Shown here: positions 1 through 7,931 of the stretch, piece after piece
Layout: every line of letters starts with the position of its first letter
Numbering within the stretch: the first letter of the stretch is position 1
Source: an uncultured Lachnospiraceae bacterium
GTDB taxonomy: Bacteria; Bacillota; Clostridia; Lachnospirales; Lachnospiraceae
Assembly: GCA_945868305.1 (NCBI GenBank)
Contig: CAMBKU010000006.1
Span: 1-57,474 of the forward strand
Length of the DNA: 57,474 bases
Reading direction: 5' to 3'
Program-made: the position numbers and the translations under genes
The notes under the pieces: generated by a model
The model's database searches: none
What the model was told of the DNA's origin: nothing
Seen by the model: the letters and a program-made list of their open reading frames with translations, nothing else

Positions 1-1
1 G

Positions 2-193
2 GGAGGAAACATGCAGCAACCGCAGAATATGCCGATGGGAGGAAACATGCAGCAGCCGCAGAATATGCCGATGGGAGAAAATATGAGAAGACCGGAAAAT
101 GAAATGCGGGAAGAAGTCAGCGAGATGCCGGAAGTGATGCGGATGCAGGAGAGCAGGCTGGAGTATGAGATAGGGGACGACAGTGAATTATAA
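2..193 (+). CDS. C-terminal end of a Met/Pro/Gln/Asn repeat protein (5' cut by window)
   Basis: The reading frame is already open at the first complete codon, so this is the 3' end of a longer gene. It encodes two near-identical 12-residue units (MQQPQNMPMGGN, then MQQPQNMPMGEN), a degenerate third unit, and an acidic tail ending in GDDSEL. The units are low in complexity and look disordered or surface exposed. The family cannot be named from 63 codons. The next gene has its own promoter 28 bases after the stop, so this one closes its own transcription unit. Confidence 0.6.
   Translation, partial: GGNMQQPQNMPMGGNMQQPQNMPMGENMRRPENEMREEVSEMPEVMRMQESRLEYEIGDDSEL
11..82 (+). repeat. Two in-frame 36-bp tandem repeats
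   Basis: Two copies of a 36-base unit start at the ATG codons at 11 and 47 and differ at only a few bases. The units keep the reading frame and code for a 12-residue peptide. The array probably continues left of the window. Confidence 0.8.
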
Positions 194-220
194 AGTTTTT
201 ATGAAGAAGCAGTCCATTCA

Positions 221-249
221 TTGACAAAAAGATTTTCTGCCCATATAAT
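221..249 (+). promoter_or_regulatory. Sigma-A promoter of the rhomboid-like gene
   Basis: TTGACA (221-226) and TATAAT (244-249) are both perfect consensus hexamers, separated by exactly 17 bases. The expected transcription start lies near 256, about 65 bases before the start codon. Confidence 0.85.
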
Positions 250-261
250 GAAAAAAGGTTG

Positions 262-288
262 GCAGTTGCTGCTTTCTGCGGCAACTGC
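262..288 (+). promoter_or_regulatory. Stable hairpin at the 5' end of the transcript
   Basis: GCAGTTGCTGC (262-272) pairs with GCGGCAACTGC (278-288) across a five-base loop: 11 pairs with one G-U. It would sit within the first ten bases of the mRNA. No clear U tract follows, so it is more likely an mRNA-stability or translation element than a terminator. Confidence 0.5.
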
Positions 289-320
289 TCTTCTAATAAT
301 AGAAACTGGAGTGAGGGAAA

Positions 321-1232
321 ATGAATTTCTTGGATAAAATGGAAAGGAAATTTGGAAAATATGCAATCCCGAATTTGATTGTATATTTGATTGGGGCATA
401 TTGTATTGGATATTTGTTACAGTATATGAGTCCAGGCATCTTAAAATATCTGAATATGCAGCCATACTATGTTTTGCATGGACAAATCTGGCGTATCATC
501 ACATGGATTTTCCAGCCTACGGAGTCAAATCTGTTCTTTTTGATCATTATGATGCTGTTCTATTTTCAATTAGGCAGAGTATTGGAAAACACCTGGGGAA
601 CTTTCCGTTTTAATGCATATATTTTCGGTGGAATGTTGATTACGGTAGTAGGAAGTCTGCTTTTATATGGGATTATTTATCTGTTTTTTGGACAGGCATT
701 TGCCTATACTGCAAGTGGGTTAATGGGTAATATTATTAGTACGAAATATATCAATATGTCGATTTTTCTTGCTTTTGCCGCAATGTATCCGGAAATGAAG
801 GTAATGTTGTATTTTGTAATTCCGATTAAAATGAAATGGATGGCAGTGGTATATCTGGTATTTATCGGCTATGATCTGATACAGGTCTTTTCCGGCGTAA
901 ATGCAGTGCTGGGAAGTGGAATGGCATGGTGGGTAACCATAATCATGCTGGTGACGATTGCGCTCTCGCTGCTCAACTTCCTGATCTTTTATCTGTCCAC
1001 TAAAAATTTACGGCGCTATTCGCCTCATGAGGTACACAGGCGCAGAGTATATCGTGCGCAGACAAGTGGACCACGGCATGGTGCAAAAATCTCAAAGCAT
1101 AAGTGTGCAATTTGTGGTAGAACGGAACTGGATGATCCGAATCTGGAGTTTCGTTTCTGTTCAAAATGTGAAGGTAACTATGAATATTGCCAGGATCATT
1201 TGTTTACGCATCAGCACATACACAGAAATTAG
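321..1232 (+). CDS. Rhomboid-like multi-pass membrane protein with C-terminal Cys/His cluster
   Basis: The 303-residue protein has about six hydrophobic segments between residues 15 and 230. The motif HGQIWRIITW near residue 53 and the following NTWG segment resemble the first part of rhomboid and derlin-type proteins. I do not see the catalytic GxSG serine motif or a matching late-helix histidine, so it may be a rhomboid-fold protein without protease activity. The last 45 residues form a soluble tail with CxxC, a second CxxC, another Cys and several His, consistent with zinc binding. The ATG at 321 follows GAGTGAGGG at a normal distance. It is monocistronic with its own promoter and a 3' hairpin. 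The fold assignment is moderate, the function unknown. Confidence 0.6.
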   Translation: MNFLDKMERKFGKYAIPNLIVYLIGAYCIGYLLQYMSPGILKYLNMQPYYVLHGQIWRIITWIFQPTESNLFFLIIMMLFYFQLGRVLENTWGTFRFNAYIFGGMLITVVGSLLLYGIIYLFFGQAFAYTASGLMGNIISTKYINMSIFLAFAAMYPEMKVMLYFVIPIKMKWMAVVYLVFIGYDLIQVFSGVNAVLGSGMAWWVTIIMLVTIALSLLNFLIFYLSTKNLRRYSPHEVHRRRVYRAQTSGPRHGAKISKHKCAICGRTELDDPNLEFRFCSKCEGNYEYCQDHLFTHQHIHRN

Positions 1233-1240
1233 AAAAAAGT

Positions 1241-1273
1241 TAAGCGGCATAGTCGATTCGGCTATGCCGCTTA
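1241..1273. terminator. Hairpin between the rhomboid-like gene and the amidase
   Basis: TAAGCGGCATAG (1241-1252) is perfectly complementary to CTATGCCGCTTA (1262-1273) around a nine-base loop. The U tract is poor on the plus strand, while an A-rich run lies upstream, so it would be a stronger terminator for minus-strand transcription. It most likely ends or stabilises the preceding mRNA. Confidence 0.55.
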
Positions 1274-1359
1274 TTGATAAATCAAAAGAATTGCTTTTTC
1301 TGATATTGGATGGCAGTAGTCGTCCCATGAATATACGGTTCACTTGTTTTACTGCTTTG

Positions 1360-1368
1360 TGCTATAAT
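1360..1368 (+). promoter_or_regulatory. Extended -10 promoter for the small ORF and amidase
   Basis: TGCTATAAT is an extended -10 element (TGN plus perfect TATAAT at 1363-1368). No good -35 hexamer sits 17 bases upstream, as is usual for this promoter class. Transcription would start near 1375, just before the strong ribosome site at 1384-1390. Confidence 0.6.
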
Positions 1369-1396
1369 ATTGCAAAAGTTTATAAGGAGGAGTTAT

Positions 1397-1471
1397 ATGG
1401 AGCGTTTTGTAAAATGTAGTGAAAGACCGATTAGTATGGAAAAAATTGGAATAGAGGATATAGGAAAATGA
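1397..1471 (+). CDS. 24-codon ORF translationally coupled to the amidase gene
   Basis: An AAGGAGG ribosome site (1384-1390) lies six bases before an ATG that opens a 24-codon frame. The peptide begins [11 protein letters not shown] and ends IGIEDIGK. Its TGA overlaps the ATG of the downstream lipoprotein gene as ATGA (1468-1471), the classic arrangement for translational coupling. The ribosome site here is much stronger than the one before the amidase itself. It could be a real small protein or a leader peptide that feeds ribosomes to the amidase; the sequence alone does not decide. Confidence 0.5.
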   Translation: MERFVKCSERPISMEKIGIEDIGK

Positions 1472-2424
1472 AAAGAAAAGTGGAAATTTTAGTTGCAGGT
1501 ATATTGTTTACGGCAATAGCAGTTCTGACCGGGTGTGGTCAGAAAGAGCAAAAGCAGGTGATGATTGAAACAGAGACGGCTGAAGTGTCGGAGACCACAG
1601 AGAAATCAGAGGTGGAAGAAACGTCGGAGACGGAGATTGTGGAAGCATTAGAGACGGAGACGTTGGAAACGGAACAAGAGATAGAGACTTCTGAAATGTC
1701 AGAAAATTCAGGAAACACAGAAAGTACAGAATCAGATTCGGAAACAGAGATAGCTGAGACAGAAATAGAAAAGCAGCAGCCGCAAACATCAGGAAAACTG
1801 GTTGTCATCGATGCCGGACATCAGGCAAAGGGAAACAATGAGAAAGAACCAATTGGACCGGGAGCATCCGAGATGAAGGCGAAGGTAGCAGGCGGAACTA
1901 CCGGAGTTTCCACCGGAAAACCGGAGTATGAGTTAAATCTTGAGGTGGCATTAAGATTGCAGGCAGAGCTAGAGAGCCGGGGTTATCAAGTTATTATGGT
2001 AAGAACGACCAATGATGTCAATATCAGTAATAGTGAGCGCGCTGCGGTGGCAAATGAAGCGGGGGCGGATGCATTCATACGTATTCATGCCAACGGCTCT
2101 GAAAATTCCGCAGCAAATGGGGCGATGACCATCTGCCAGACGGCTTCCAATCCTTATAATTCCGGGTTTTATGGAAAAAGCAAAAGCCTGTCTGCTCATG
2201 TGCTGGATGCAATGGTAGCTGCTACCGGATGTAAGAAGGAGTATGTATGGGAGACGGATTCTATGAGTGGCATCAACTGGTGCCAGGTTCCGGTCACTAT
2301 TGTGGAAATGGGCTATATGACAAACCCTGCTGAAGATGCGCTGATGGCAACTTCTGATTATCAGGGAAAGATTGCTTCCGGGATAGCAGACGGCATAGAT
2401 GCCTATTTTGCAGAAAATAATTAG
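1468..2424 (+). CDS. Lipoprotein N-acetylmuramoyl-L-alanine amidase (Amidase_3)
   Basis: Zinc enzyme expected to cleave the amide bond between muramic acid and the stem peptide in peptidoglycan, anchored on the outer face of the membrane. Residues 1-23 form a lipoprotein signal with lipobox LTGC (Cys23). Residues 30-105 are a Glu/Thr/Ser-rich spacer of repeated ETE and SET units, probably spanning the wall. The Amidase_3 domain runs from about 110 to 318, with apparent zinc ligands His118 (DAGH), Glu153 and His207 (RIHANG), and catalytic Glu280 in VEMGYMTN. All key residues are present. It overlaps the preceding small ORF by four bases. Possible roles are cell separation, germination or wall turnover. 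Confidence 0.9.
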   Translation: MKRKVEILVAGILFTAIAVLTGCGQKEQKQVMIETETAEVSETTEKSEVEETSETEIVEALETETLETEQEIETSEMSENSGNTESTESDSETEIAETEIEKQQPQTSGKLVVIDAGHQAKGNNEKEPIGPGASEMKAKVAGGTTGVSTGKPEYELNLEVALRLQAELESRGYQVIMVRTTNDVNISNSERAAVANEAGADAFIRIHANGSENSAANGAMTICQTASNPYNSGFYGKSKSLSAHVLDAMVAATGCKKEYVWETDSMSGINWCQVPVTIVEMGYMTNPAEDALMATSDYQGKIASGIADGIDAYFAENN

Positions 2425-2444
2425 AAGATTTTAGCAGTTGTCTG

Positions 2445-2473
2445 TTGCTTTTCGGAAAATTTTTTCTTATAAT
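2445..2473 (+). promoter_or_regulatory. Sigma-A promoter of glnS
   Basis: TTGCTT (2445-2450), 17 bases, TATAAT (2468-2473). A good ribosome site AGGAGGA precedes the ATG at 2517. Confidence 0.7.
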
Positions 2474-2516
2474 ATAGGGTATTGTGATAAAGTATGTTTA
2501 GCAGGAGGAATACACA

Positions 2517-4190
2517 ATGGAAAACGAAACAGTTTCCAGAAATTTCATTGAGCAGATTATTGATAAAGATTTAGAAGAAGGTCATTGCAAGACCGTTCAT
2601 ACTAGATTTCCACCGGAGCCAAATGGTTATCTTCATATCGGACATGCAAAGTCTATTCTTTTAAATTACGGACTGGCACAGGAATATGGCGGAAAATTTA
2701 ACATGCGTTTTGATGATACGAATCCTACCAAGGAGAAAAATGAGTTCGTAGAGGCAATCAAAGAGGATATCAAGTGGCTTGGTGCAGACTGGGAGGACAG
2801 GCTGTTTTTTGCATCCGATTATTTTGACCAGATGTATGAATGTGCGGTAAAACTGATTAAAAAGGGTAAGGCATATGTATCCGATTTAAGTGCAGAAGAA
2901 ATCAAGGAATACCGTGGTACATTGACGGAACCCGGAAAAGAAGATCCGGCGGCGAAAAGAAGCATAGAAGAAAATCTTGCTCTGTTTGAAGATATGAAAA
3001 ACGGCAAATATGAGGACGGAACGAAAGTTCTTCGTGCGAAAATTGATATGTCATCTCCTAATATCAATATGCGAGACCCGGTCATCTATCGTGTGGCACA
3101 TATGACACATCACAGAACCGGAGATAAGTGGTGCATTTATCCGATGTACGACTTCGCTCATCCAATCGAAGATGCAATCGAAGGTATTACCCATTCTATT
3201 TGTACACTGGAGTTTGAGGATCACAGACCGCTCTATGACTGGGTTGTGAGGGAACTGGAATTTGAAAATCCGCCGAAACAGATTGAGTTTGCAAAATTAT
3301 ACTTGAAAAATGTTGTGACCGGAAAGCGCTATATTAAAAAGCTGGTGGAAGACGGAATCGTGGATGGATGGGATGATCCGAGACTGGTTTCTATCGCAGC
3401 ACTGCGTAGGAGAGGCTTTACTCCGGAATCCATAAAGCAGTTTGTGGAACTCTGTGGCATTTCCAAGGCAAATTCTACGGCAGATTACGCAATGCTGGAA
3501 TATTGTATCCGCGAGGATTTGAAATTAAAACGTTCACGGATGATGGCAGTTTTAGATCCAATCAAAGTGATTATTGATAACTATCCGGAGGGACAGGTGG
3601 AGGAACTGACCGTAGTCAATAATATGGAAAATGAAGCGCTTGGTACACACACAGTGCCGTTTTGCCGGGAATTATATATTGACAGAGAAGACTTTATGGA
3701 AGAACCGCCGAAAAAGTACTTCCGTCTGTTCCCGGGAAATGAAGTGCGGCTCATGCAGGCATATTTTGTGAAATGTGTGGATTATAAGAAGGATGAGAAC
3801 GGAAAAGTTGTGGAGATTCATTGTACCTACGATCCGGCGTCTAAGGGAGGAAACAGCCCGGATGGAAGGAAAGTAAAGGGAACCATTCACTGGGTTCCGG
3901 CACCTTATGCAAAAAAAGTAGAGGTTCGGCTCTATGAGAATATTGTCGATGAAGAACTTGGGGTGTATAATGAAGATGGCAGTTTGAATTTGAACCCGAA
4001 TTCACTTAAGATTTTAACAGACTGCTATGTAGAACCGGCTCTGGCAGACGCAAAAGCCTATGACAGTTTCCAGTTTGTACGTCAGGGGTATTTCTGCGTT
4101 GATGCGAAGGATTCCAGGGAAGATGCGTTGGTATTTAACCGTATCGTTTCCTTAAAGAGTTCTTATAAACTGCCGACACAGGCAAAATAG
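2517..4190 (+). CDS. glnS: Glutaminyl-tRNA synthetase
   Basis: Class I synthetase that charges tRNA-Gln directly with glutamine. The 557-residue length is normal. The nucleotide-binding HIGH motif (residues 40-43) is intact within [15 protein letters not shown], and the segment WDDPRL followed by RRRGF matches the GlnRS core. The second signature, MSKR in Escherichia coli GlnRS, reads TGKR at residues 268-271; the lysine is kept. The presence of GlnRS suggests that the organism need not depend on GatCAB for Gln-tRNA. It has its own promoter, and the two following genes are closely spaced and may be cotranscribed. Confidence 0.95.
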   Translation: MENETVSRNFIEQIIDKDLEEGHCKTVHTRFPPEPNGYLHIGHAKSILLNYGLAQEYGGKFNMRFDDTNPTKEKNEFVEAIKEDIKWLGADWEDRLFFASDYFDQMYECAVKLIKKGKAYVSDLSAEEIKEYRGTLTEPGKEDPAAKRSIEENLALFEDMKNGKYEDGTKVLRAKIDMSSPNINMRDPVIYRVAHMTHHRTGDKWCIYPMYDFAHPIEDAIEGITHSICTLEFEDHRPLYDWVVRELEFENPPKQIEFAKLYLKNVVTGKRYIKKLVEDGIVDGWDDPRLVSIAALRRRGFTPESIKQFVELCGISKANSTADYAMLEYCIREDLKLKRSRMMAVLDPIKVIIDNYPEGQVEELTVVNNMENEALGTHTVPFCRELYIDREDFMEEPPKKYFRLFPGNEVRLMQAYFVKCVDYKKDENGKVVEIHCTYDPASKGGNSPDGRKVKGTIHWVPAPYAKKVEVRLYENIVDEELGVYNEDGSLNLNPNSLKILTDCYVEPALADAKAYDSFQFVRQGYFCVDAKDSREDALVFNRIVSLKSSYKLPTQAK

Positions 4191-4211
4191 AGATTTGGAG
4201 GGAACAAAAAG

Positions 4212-5084
4212 ATGAATTTATTTTCAGGATTGGAAAAATTTGGCTTTAAAGCAGACGAGGATGTTGATCTGTTTGCAGATGAAAATAAGAAGGGAAAGGT
4301 GACTACTGAGACCGCAAAGGAAGTAGAAGTACCGACGGAAGATTCTTTCCTTTTGGCAAAAGCAGTTCGTTGTGCAGTGTGTGATAAAGTATTCAAGCGC
4401 AAAATGGTAAAGAACGGACGTGTAAAGCGTGAAGAACCGGATTTTGATTTGCGTCCGCGTTTTCAGTATATTGACACCTTGAAATATAATGTCACCTCCT
4501 GTCCATTCTGTGGCTATACGGCATTAAATAACTATTTTGAACATCTTCCGGCTGGACAGGTAAAACTCGTACAGGAAAAAATCTGTGCAAATTTTAAGCC
4601 GGAACCTGTAAAAGAAGAGGAGGAGACGACTCCGTATGATTATGATACAGCAGTTGCCATGCATAAACTTTCTTTATTTACGGCAATTGCGAAAAAGGGA
4701 AAGACAAGTGAGAAGGCATATAATTGTCTGGTGATTTCCTGGCTGTTGCGTGCCCAGAAAGAGTCTTTGCCGGAGGATACGGAAGAAAATAAAGCAAAGA
4801 AAGCCGCCTGCGCTCAGGAGGAAGAAGCGTTCTATAAACAGGCTTATGACGGTTTTATGAAAGCTGTAGCTACGGAAATGTTTCCGATGTGCGGTATGGA
4901 TCAGTGTACTGTAGATTATTTGCTGGCATGTATGGCATTTCATTTTAAACAGTACGATGTGGCTTCTAAATGTCTTGCGAATGTGATTACCTCTGTTTCT
5001 GCAAGCCGCAAGATTAAAGACAAGGCTCTTGAAATGAAAGAGCAGGTTGTTGCAGCAATTCACGAGGAGAAATCCGCAAAATAA
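4212..5084 (+). CDS. DUF2225 family protein with two CxxC motifs
   Basis: A 290-residue soluble protein. Two CxxC pairs (Cys54/Cys57 in VRCAVCDKVF and Cys97/Cys100 in SCPFCGY) suggest a zinc site, followed by a helical C-terminal half that resembles TPR-like packing. This pattern matches the DUF2225 family common in Firmicutes; its biochemical role is not known. It begins 21 bases after glnS with ribosome site GGAGGG and ends 19 bases before the MocR-type gene, so the three probably share a transcript. Confidence 0.7.
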   Translation: MNLFSGLEKFGFKADEDVDLFADENKKGKVTTETAKEVEVPTEDSFLLAKAVRCAVCDKVFKRKMVKNGRVKREEPDFDLRPRFQYIDTLKYNVTSCPFCGYTALNNYFEHLPAGQVKLVQEKICANFKPEPVKEEEETTPYDYDTAVAMHKLSLFTAIAKKGKTSEKAYNCLVISWLLRAQKESLPEDTEENKAKKAACAQEEEAFYKQAYDGFMKAVATEMFPMCGMDQCTVDYLLACMAFHFKQYDVASKCLANVITSVSASRKIKDKALEMKEQVVAAIHEEKSAK

Positions 5085-5103
5085 AAAAGTATAAGGTGCG
5101 CCC

Positions 5104-6498
5104 ATGATTGAGATAATGATGAATCTGAAGCCGGATGGGAGAAAAGCACTGTATGAACAGATTTATGAATACATAAGAAATGAGATAGCAGACGGTAAGA
5201 TTTCGAAAGGAGAAAAATTACCGTCTACTCGTTTATTAGCGGGAAATCTTGCTGTCAGCCGGAGCACAGTAGAATTGGCTTACGAACAGCTGGTCTCCGA
5301 GGGTTATGTGGAAACGAAGCCCTGCAGCGGATATTATGTCTGTGATATTATGGATATTTATAAGGCGGGAAACAGTGAAGACTATGAGCCGGTAGTAATA
5401 GAAGAAAAAAAAGAATATCGCTATGACTTTTCGCCGTATATGGTAGATTTGAGTTATTTTCCCTATAATGCATGGAGAAAAATCAATAAAAACGTCCTTT
5501 TAGAGGAAGAAGAACTTTTTAAAGCGGGAAATCCGTCCGGGGAGGAAAATCTGCGCCGGGAAGTGAACCGTTATCTACATCAGGCCAGAGGTGTCAACTG
5601 TGAGCCGGGGCAGATTGTAATCGGAGCCGGAAATGAATATCTTTTGCTTTTGCTGGCGCAGATATTGGGAGCGGGAAAAAAGGTTGTGATGGAAAATCCT
5701 ACTTATCTTCAGGCATACCGGACTTTTTGTAATATGCATTATGAGGTGGTTGGTGCGGAAATGGATAAGGATGGAATCTCTTTTCAGAAAATAAAGGAAA
5801 ATGAGCCGGATATTGTTTATACCATGCCTTCTCATCAGTATCCGCTTGGAACTGTGATGCCCTTGAAACGCCGGATGGAGCTGCTTGGCTGGGCAGCAGA
5901 AGAGGAGAATCGCTACATAATTGAGGATGATCACGACAGTGAATTTCGTTATAAGGGAAAACCGATTCCATCCCTGCAAGGAAATGACAAGACTGGAAGT
6001 GTCATATATCTTGGAACTTTTTCCAAAAGTATTGCTCCGGCACTTCGTATCAGCTACATGGTGCTGCCAAAACGCCTTTTGAAAAAGTATCATGAAAACT
6101 GTGGATTTTATGCCTCTACCGTATCAAAAATACAGCAGGAGGTGCTGGCACAGTTTATGAGGGAAGGGTATTTTGAACGTCATTTAAACCGTATGCGCGG
6201 AATTTATAAGACAAAACATGACAAAATGAGTGCAGAATTAAAAAGGCAACCTTGGGTGCACAAAATCTATGGAGATAACGCTGGCTTGCATTTCCTGGTG
6301 GAGGTGGAGACAAAGGCGACAGAGCAGGAGTTGATTCAGGCTGCAAAAGCACATGGAATCCATTTGTATGGTCTTTCGGGAAATTATATTGATACAAAGC
6401 CAAAAACAGGCTATCCTACGCTATTGATTGGCTATGGAAGCCTGCAAGAGGAACAGATTGCAGATAGTGTAGCAGCACTTGGAAGTATTTTGGCATAG
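5104..6498 (+). CDS. MocR-type transcriptional regulator (GntR wHTH fused to aminotransferase fold)
   Basis: Residues 1-75 carry a GntR winged helix (typical KLPSTRLLA and SRSTVELAYEQL segments). Residues 110-464 are a class I aminotransferase-like domain with the PLP-binding lysine in GTFSKS (Lys308) and the upstream ENPTY and EDDHDSEF motifs. Proteins of this architecture, such as PdxR and GabR, use PLP as an effector and often control vitamin B6 or amino-acid genes. No pdx genes are seen nearby, so the target is unknown. It starts only 19 bases after the DUF2225 gene. Confidence 0.88.
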   Translation: MIEIMMNLKPDGRKALYEQIYEYIRNEIADGKISKGEKLPSTRLLAGNLAVSRSTVELAYEQLVSEGYVETKPCSGYYVCDIMDIYKAGNSEDYEPVVIEEKKEYRYDFSPYMVDLSYFPYNAWRKINKNVLLEEEELFKAGNPSGEENLRREVNRYLHQARGVNCEPGQIVIGAGNEYLLLLLAQILGAGKKVVMENPTYLQAYRTFCNMHYEVVGAEMDKDGISFQKIKENEPDIVYTMPSHQYPLGTVMPLKRRMELLGWAAEEENRYIIEDDHDSEFRYKGKPIPSLQGNDKTGSVIYLGTFSKSIAPALRISYMVLPKRLLKKYHENCGFYASTVSKIQQEVLAQFMREGYFERHLNRMRGIYKTKHDKMSAELKRQPWVHKIYGDNAGLHFLVEVETKATEQELIQAAKAHGIHLYGLSGNYIDTKPKTGYPTLLIGYGSLQEEQIADSVAALGSILA

Positions 6499-6529
6499 TG
6501 AGAAAAAAGAAACAAGAGGAAAAATATGG

Positions 6530-6558
6530 TTGACAAAAATATCCTGTTTCTTTAAAAT
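6530..6558 (+). promoter_or_regulatory. Sigma-A promoter of the first secreted module protein
   Basis: TTGACA (6530-6535), 17 bases, TAAAAT (6553-6558). A small hairpin TGTCC/GGACA (6569-6583) lies in the 5' leader. Confidence 0.85.
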
Positions 6559-6615
6559 ATTTTTTGGATGTCCCAAAAGGACAACCGAAAAAAATAGAAA
6601 AGAGGATGTAAGAGT

Positions 6616-7797
6616 ATGAAAAAGAAGTTATTAAGCGTGTTATTAGCATCTACCATGCTACTTGCAACAGCTACTACTACATTTGCAGAAGAAGTAACTG
6701 TTGAAGCAGCAGCAGAGACGACAGGTGAAACAGCGGATGCAGAAGATGCTGCAGCAGCAGAAGCAGCAGATGTTGCAGAGGATGAAGATGCACTTGTCGG
6801 AGCAACAGAACAGGATGATGGACAAGGAATTATTGATCTGAATTCGATTACGTTAAGTTCAAATGTGGCAAATCCTGGGGACACCATCACTATTACTTGT
6901 AAGACAGCAAATGTAAAGAGAATGCATTTCTATTATGATTATCATAATCAGAATGGAGATAAGAAATCATTCCAGACAGCTTCTTATGATGATTCCAAAA
7001 GAGGAAATGCAGTATATGATGCAGCAACTGGGACATGGACACTTACAATGAAAATTCCGTCAGATGCGGCAACAGAAACCTGGGTATTGCATGATATTCA
7101 GATGATTGATAATAATGAGAAATATTCTTATGTGTGGAATAGTTCTTTAAGTAAGATAACACCTTCAGCAGATCTTTCCAAATGGAATATTGCAGTTGGA
7201 AGTGGCGCAGCACCGGTACCACCATCAACACCAACAGCAGATTTTTATATTGCAAGCATAGATGATAATGGTGTTGTTGCTGGAATGACTACAAATATCA
7301 GTGCTTCTACTTTAGAGTATCGTTGGTTATATTATGATATTGCAGCAGATGTATGGGGTGTTGCAAAAGATTGGACAGCAAACGATGAGTGGTTAAACTG
7401 GAAACCGGCCAAGAGCGGCGATTATCTTCTTCAGGGTGAAGTAAGAGATGCAGCAGATTATTCTAAAACTGCAAGCCAGTGTGTTGGAATTAACTATCAT
7501 TGTGCAATCAAAGGAAAATGCCAGATGCCTTATACCGGCGAGGGCGGTGGATACTTAATCGGTGTAGAGTCCTTTAATAATCCGGGATATCAGTATGAAA
7601 TGCTGATTCTTGACTGTACATTGCTTGCAGAAGGCAAGGATGCATGGACCTATACAACTGGAAAGTGCGCTGTATCAGATAGTTCTTTCTGGACAATTTG
7701 GCAGCCACAGTACGGATATTACTGGACATTATTCCGTATCTATGATGCAAACGGAAATCTGATTGATGAAGATTGCTACGGATTCCAGAATATTTAA
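6616..7797 (+). CDS. Secreted protein with shared C-terminal module (SecA1)
   Basis: Residues 1-24 form a signal peptide (KKK, hydrophobic core, TFA cleavage site). An acidic Ala/Glu linker follows and ends in DEDALVG. Residues 70-185 look like a beta-rich, Ig-like segment. Residues 210-393 form a Trp/Tyr/Cys-rich module that is found again at the C-terminus of the protein encoded at 29181-30722; by my count 82 of the last 96 residues are identical. Both proteins stop at exactly the same place, ending EDCYGFQNI. Segments such as YRWLYYD and GDYLLQGEV recall triple-tyrosine beta domains, but this is only a resemblance. No LPXTG signal or membrane anchor is seen. It is monocistronic with its own promoter and terminator. 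Function unknown. Confidence 0.8.
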   Translation: MKKKLLSVLLASTMLLATATTTFAEEVTVEAAAETTGETADAEDAAAAEAADVAEDEDALVGATEQDDGQGIIDLNSITLSSNVANPGDTITITCKTANVKRMHFYYDYHNQNGDKKSFQTASYDDSKRGNAVYDAATGTWTLTMKIPSDAATETWVLHDIQMIDNNEKYSYVWNSSLSKITPSADLSKWNIAVGSGAAPVPPSTPTADFYIASIDDNGVVAGMTTNISASTLEYRWLYYDIAADVWGVAKDWTANDEWLNWKPAKSGDYLLQGEVRDAADYSKTASQCVGINYHCAIKGKCQMPYTGEGGGYLIGVESFNNPGYQYEMLILDCTLLAEGKDAWTYTTGKCAVSDSSFWTIWQPQYGYYWTLFRIYDANGNLIDEDCYGFQNI

Positions 7798-7830
7798 TAA
7801 CATGAACGAAATGCAGTAAGATAAACTGGA

Positions 7831-7878
7831 AAACTGTTACGCTATGCCGGAAGTATTCGGTTGGCGTAACAGTTTTTT
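7831..7878 (+). terminator. Intrinsic terminator of SecA1
   Basis: AAACTGTTACGC (7831-7842) pairs with GCGTAACAGTTT (7864-7875), followed by a run of T. Confidence 0.85.
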
Positions 7879-7889
7879 ATATTCAAACA

Positions 7890-7920
7890 AAAAAGCGCAG
7901 GTAGGATACCTGCGCTTTTT
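7890..7920. terminator. Bidirectional terminator between SecA1 and argG
   Basis: AAAAAGCGCAGG (7890-7901) pairs with CCTGCGCTTTTT (7909-7920). The A and T runs on the two sides make it functional in both directions; it closes argG on the minus strand. Confidence 0.88.
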
Positions 7921-7931
7921 GCTATATGCAA

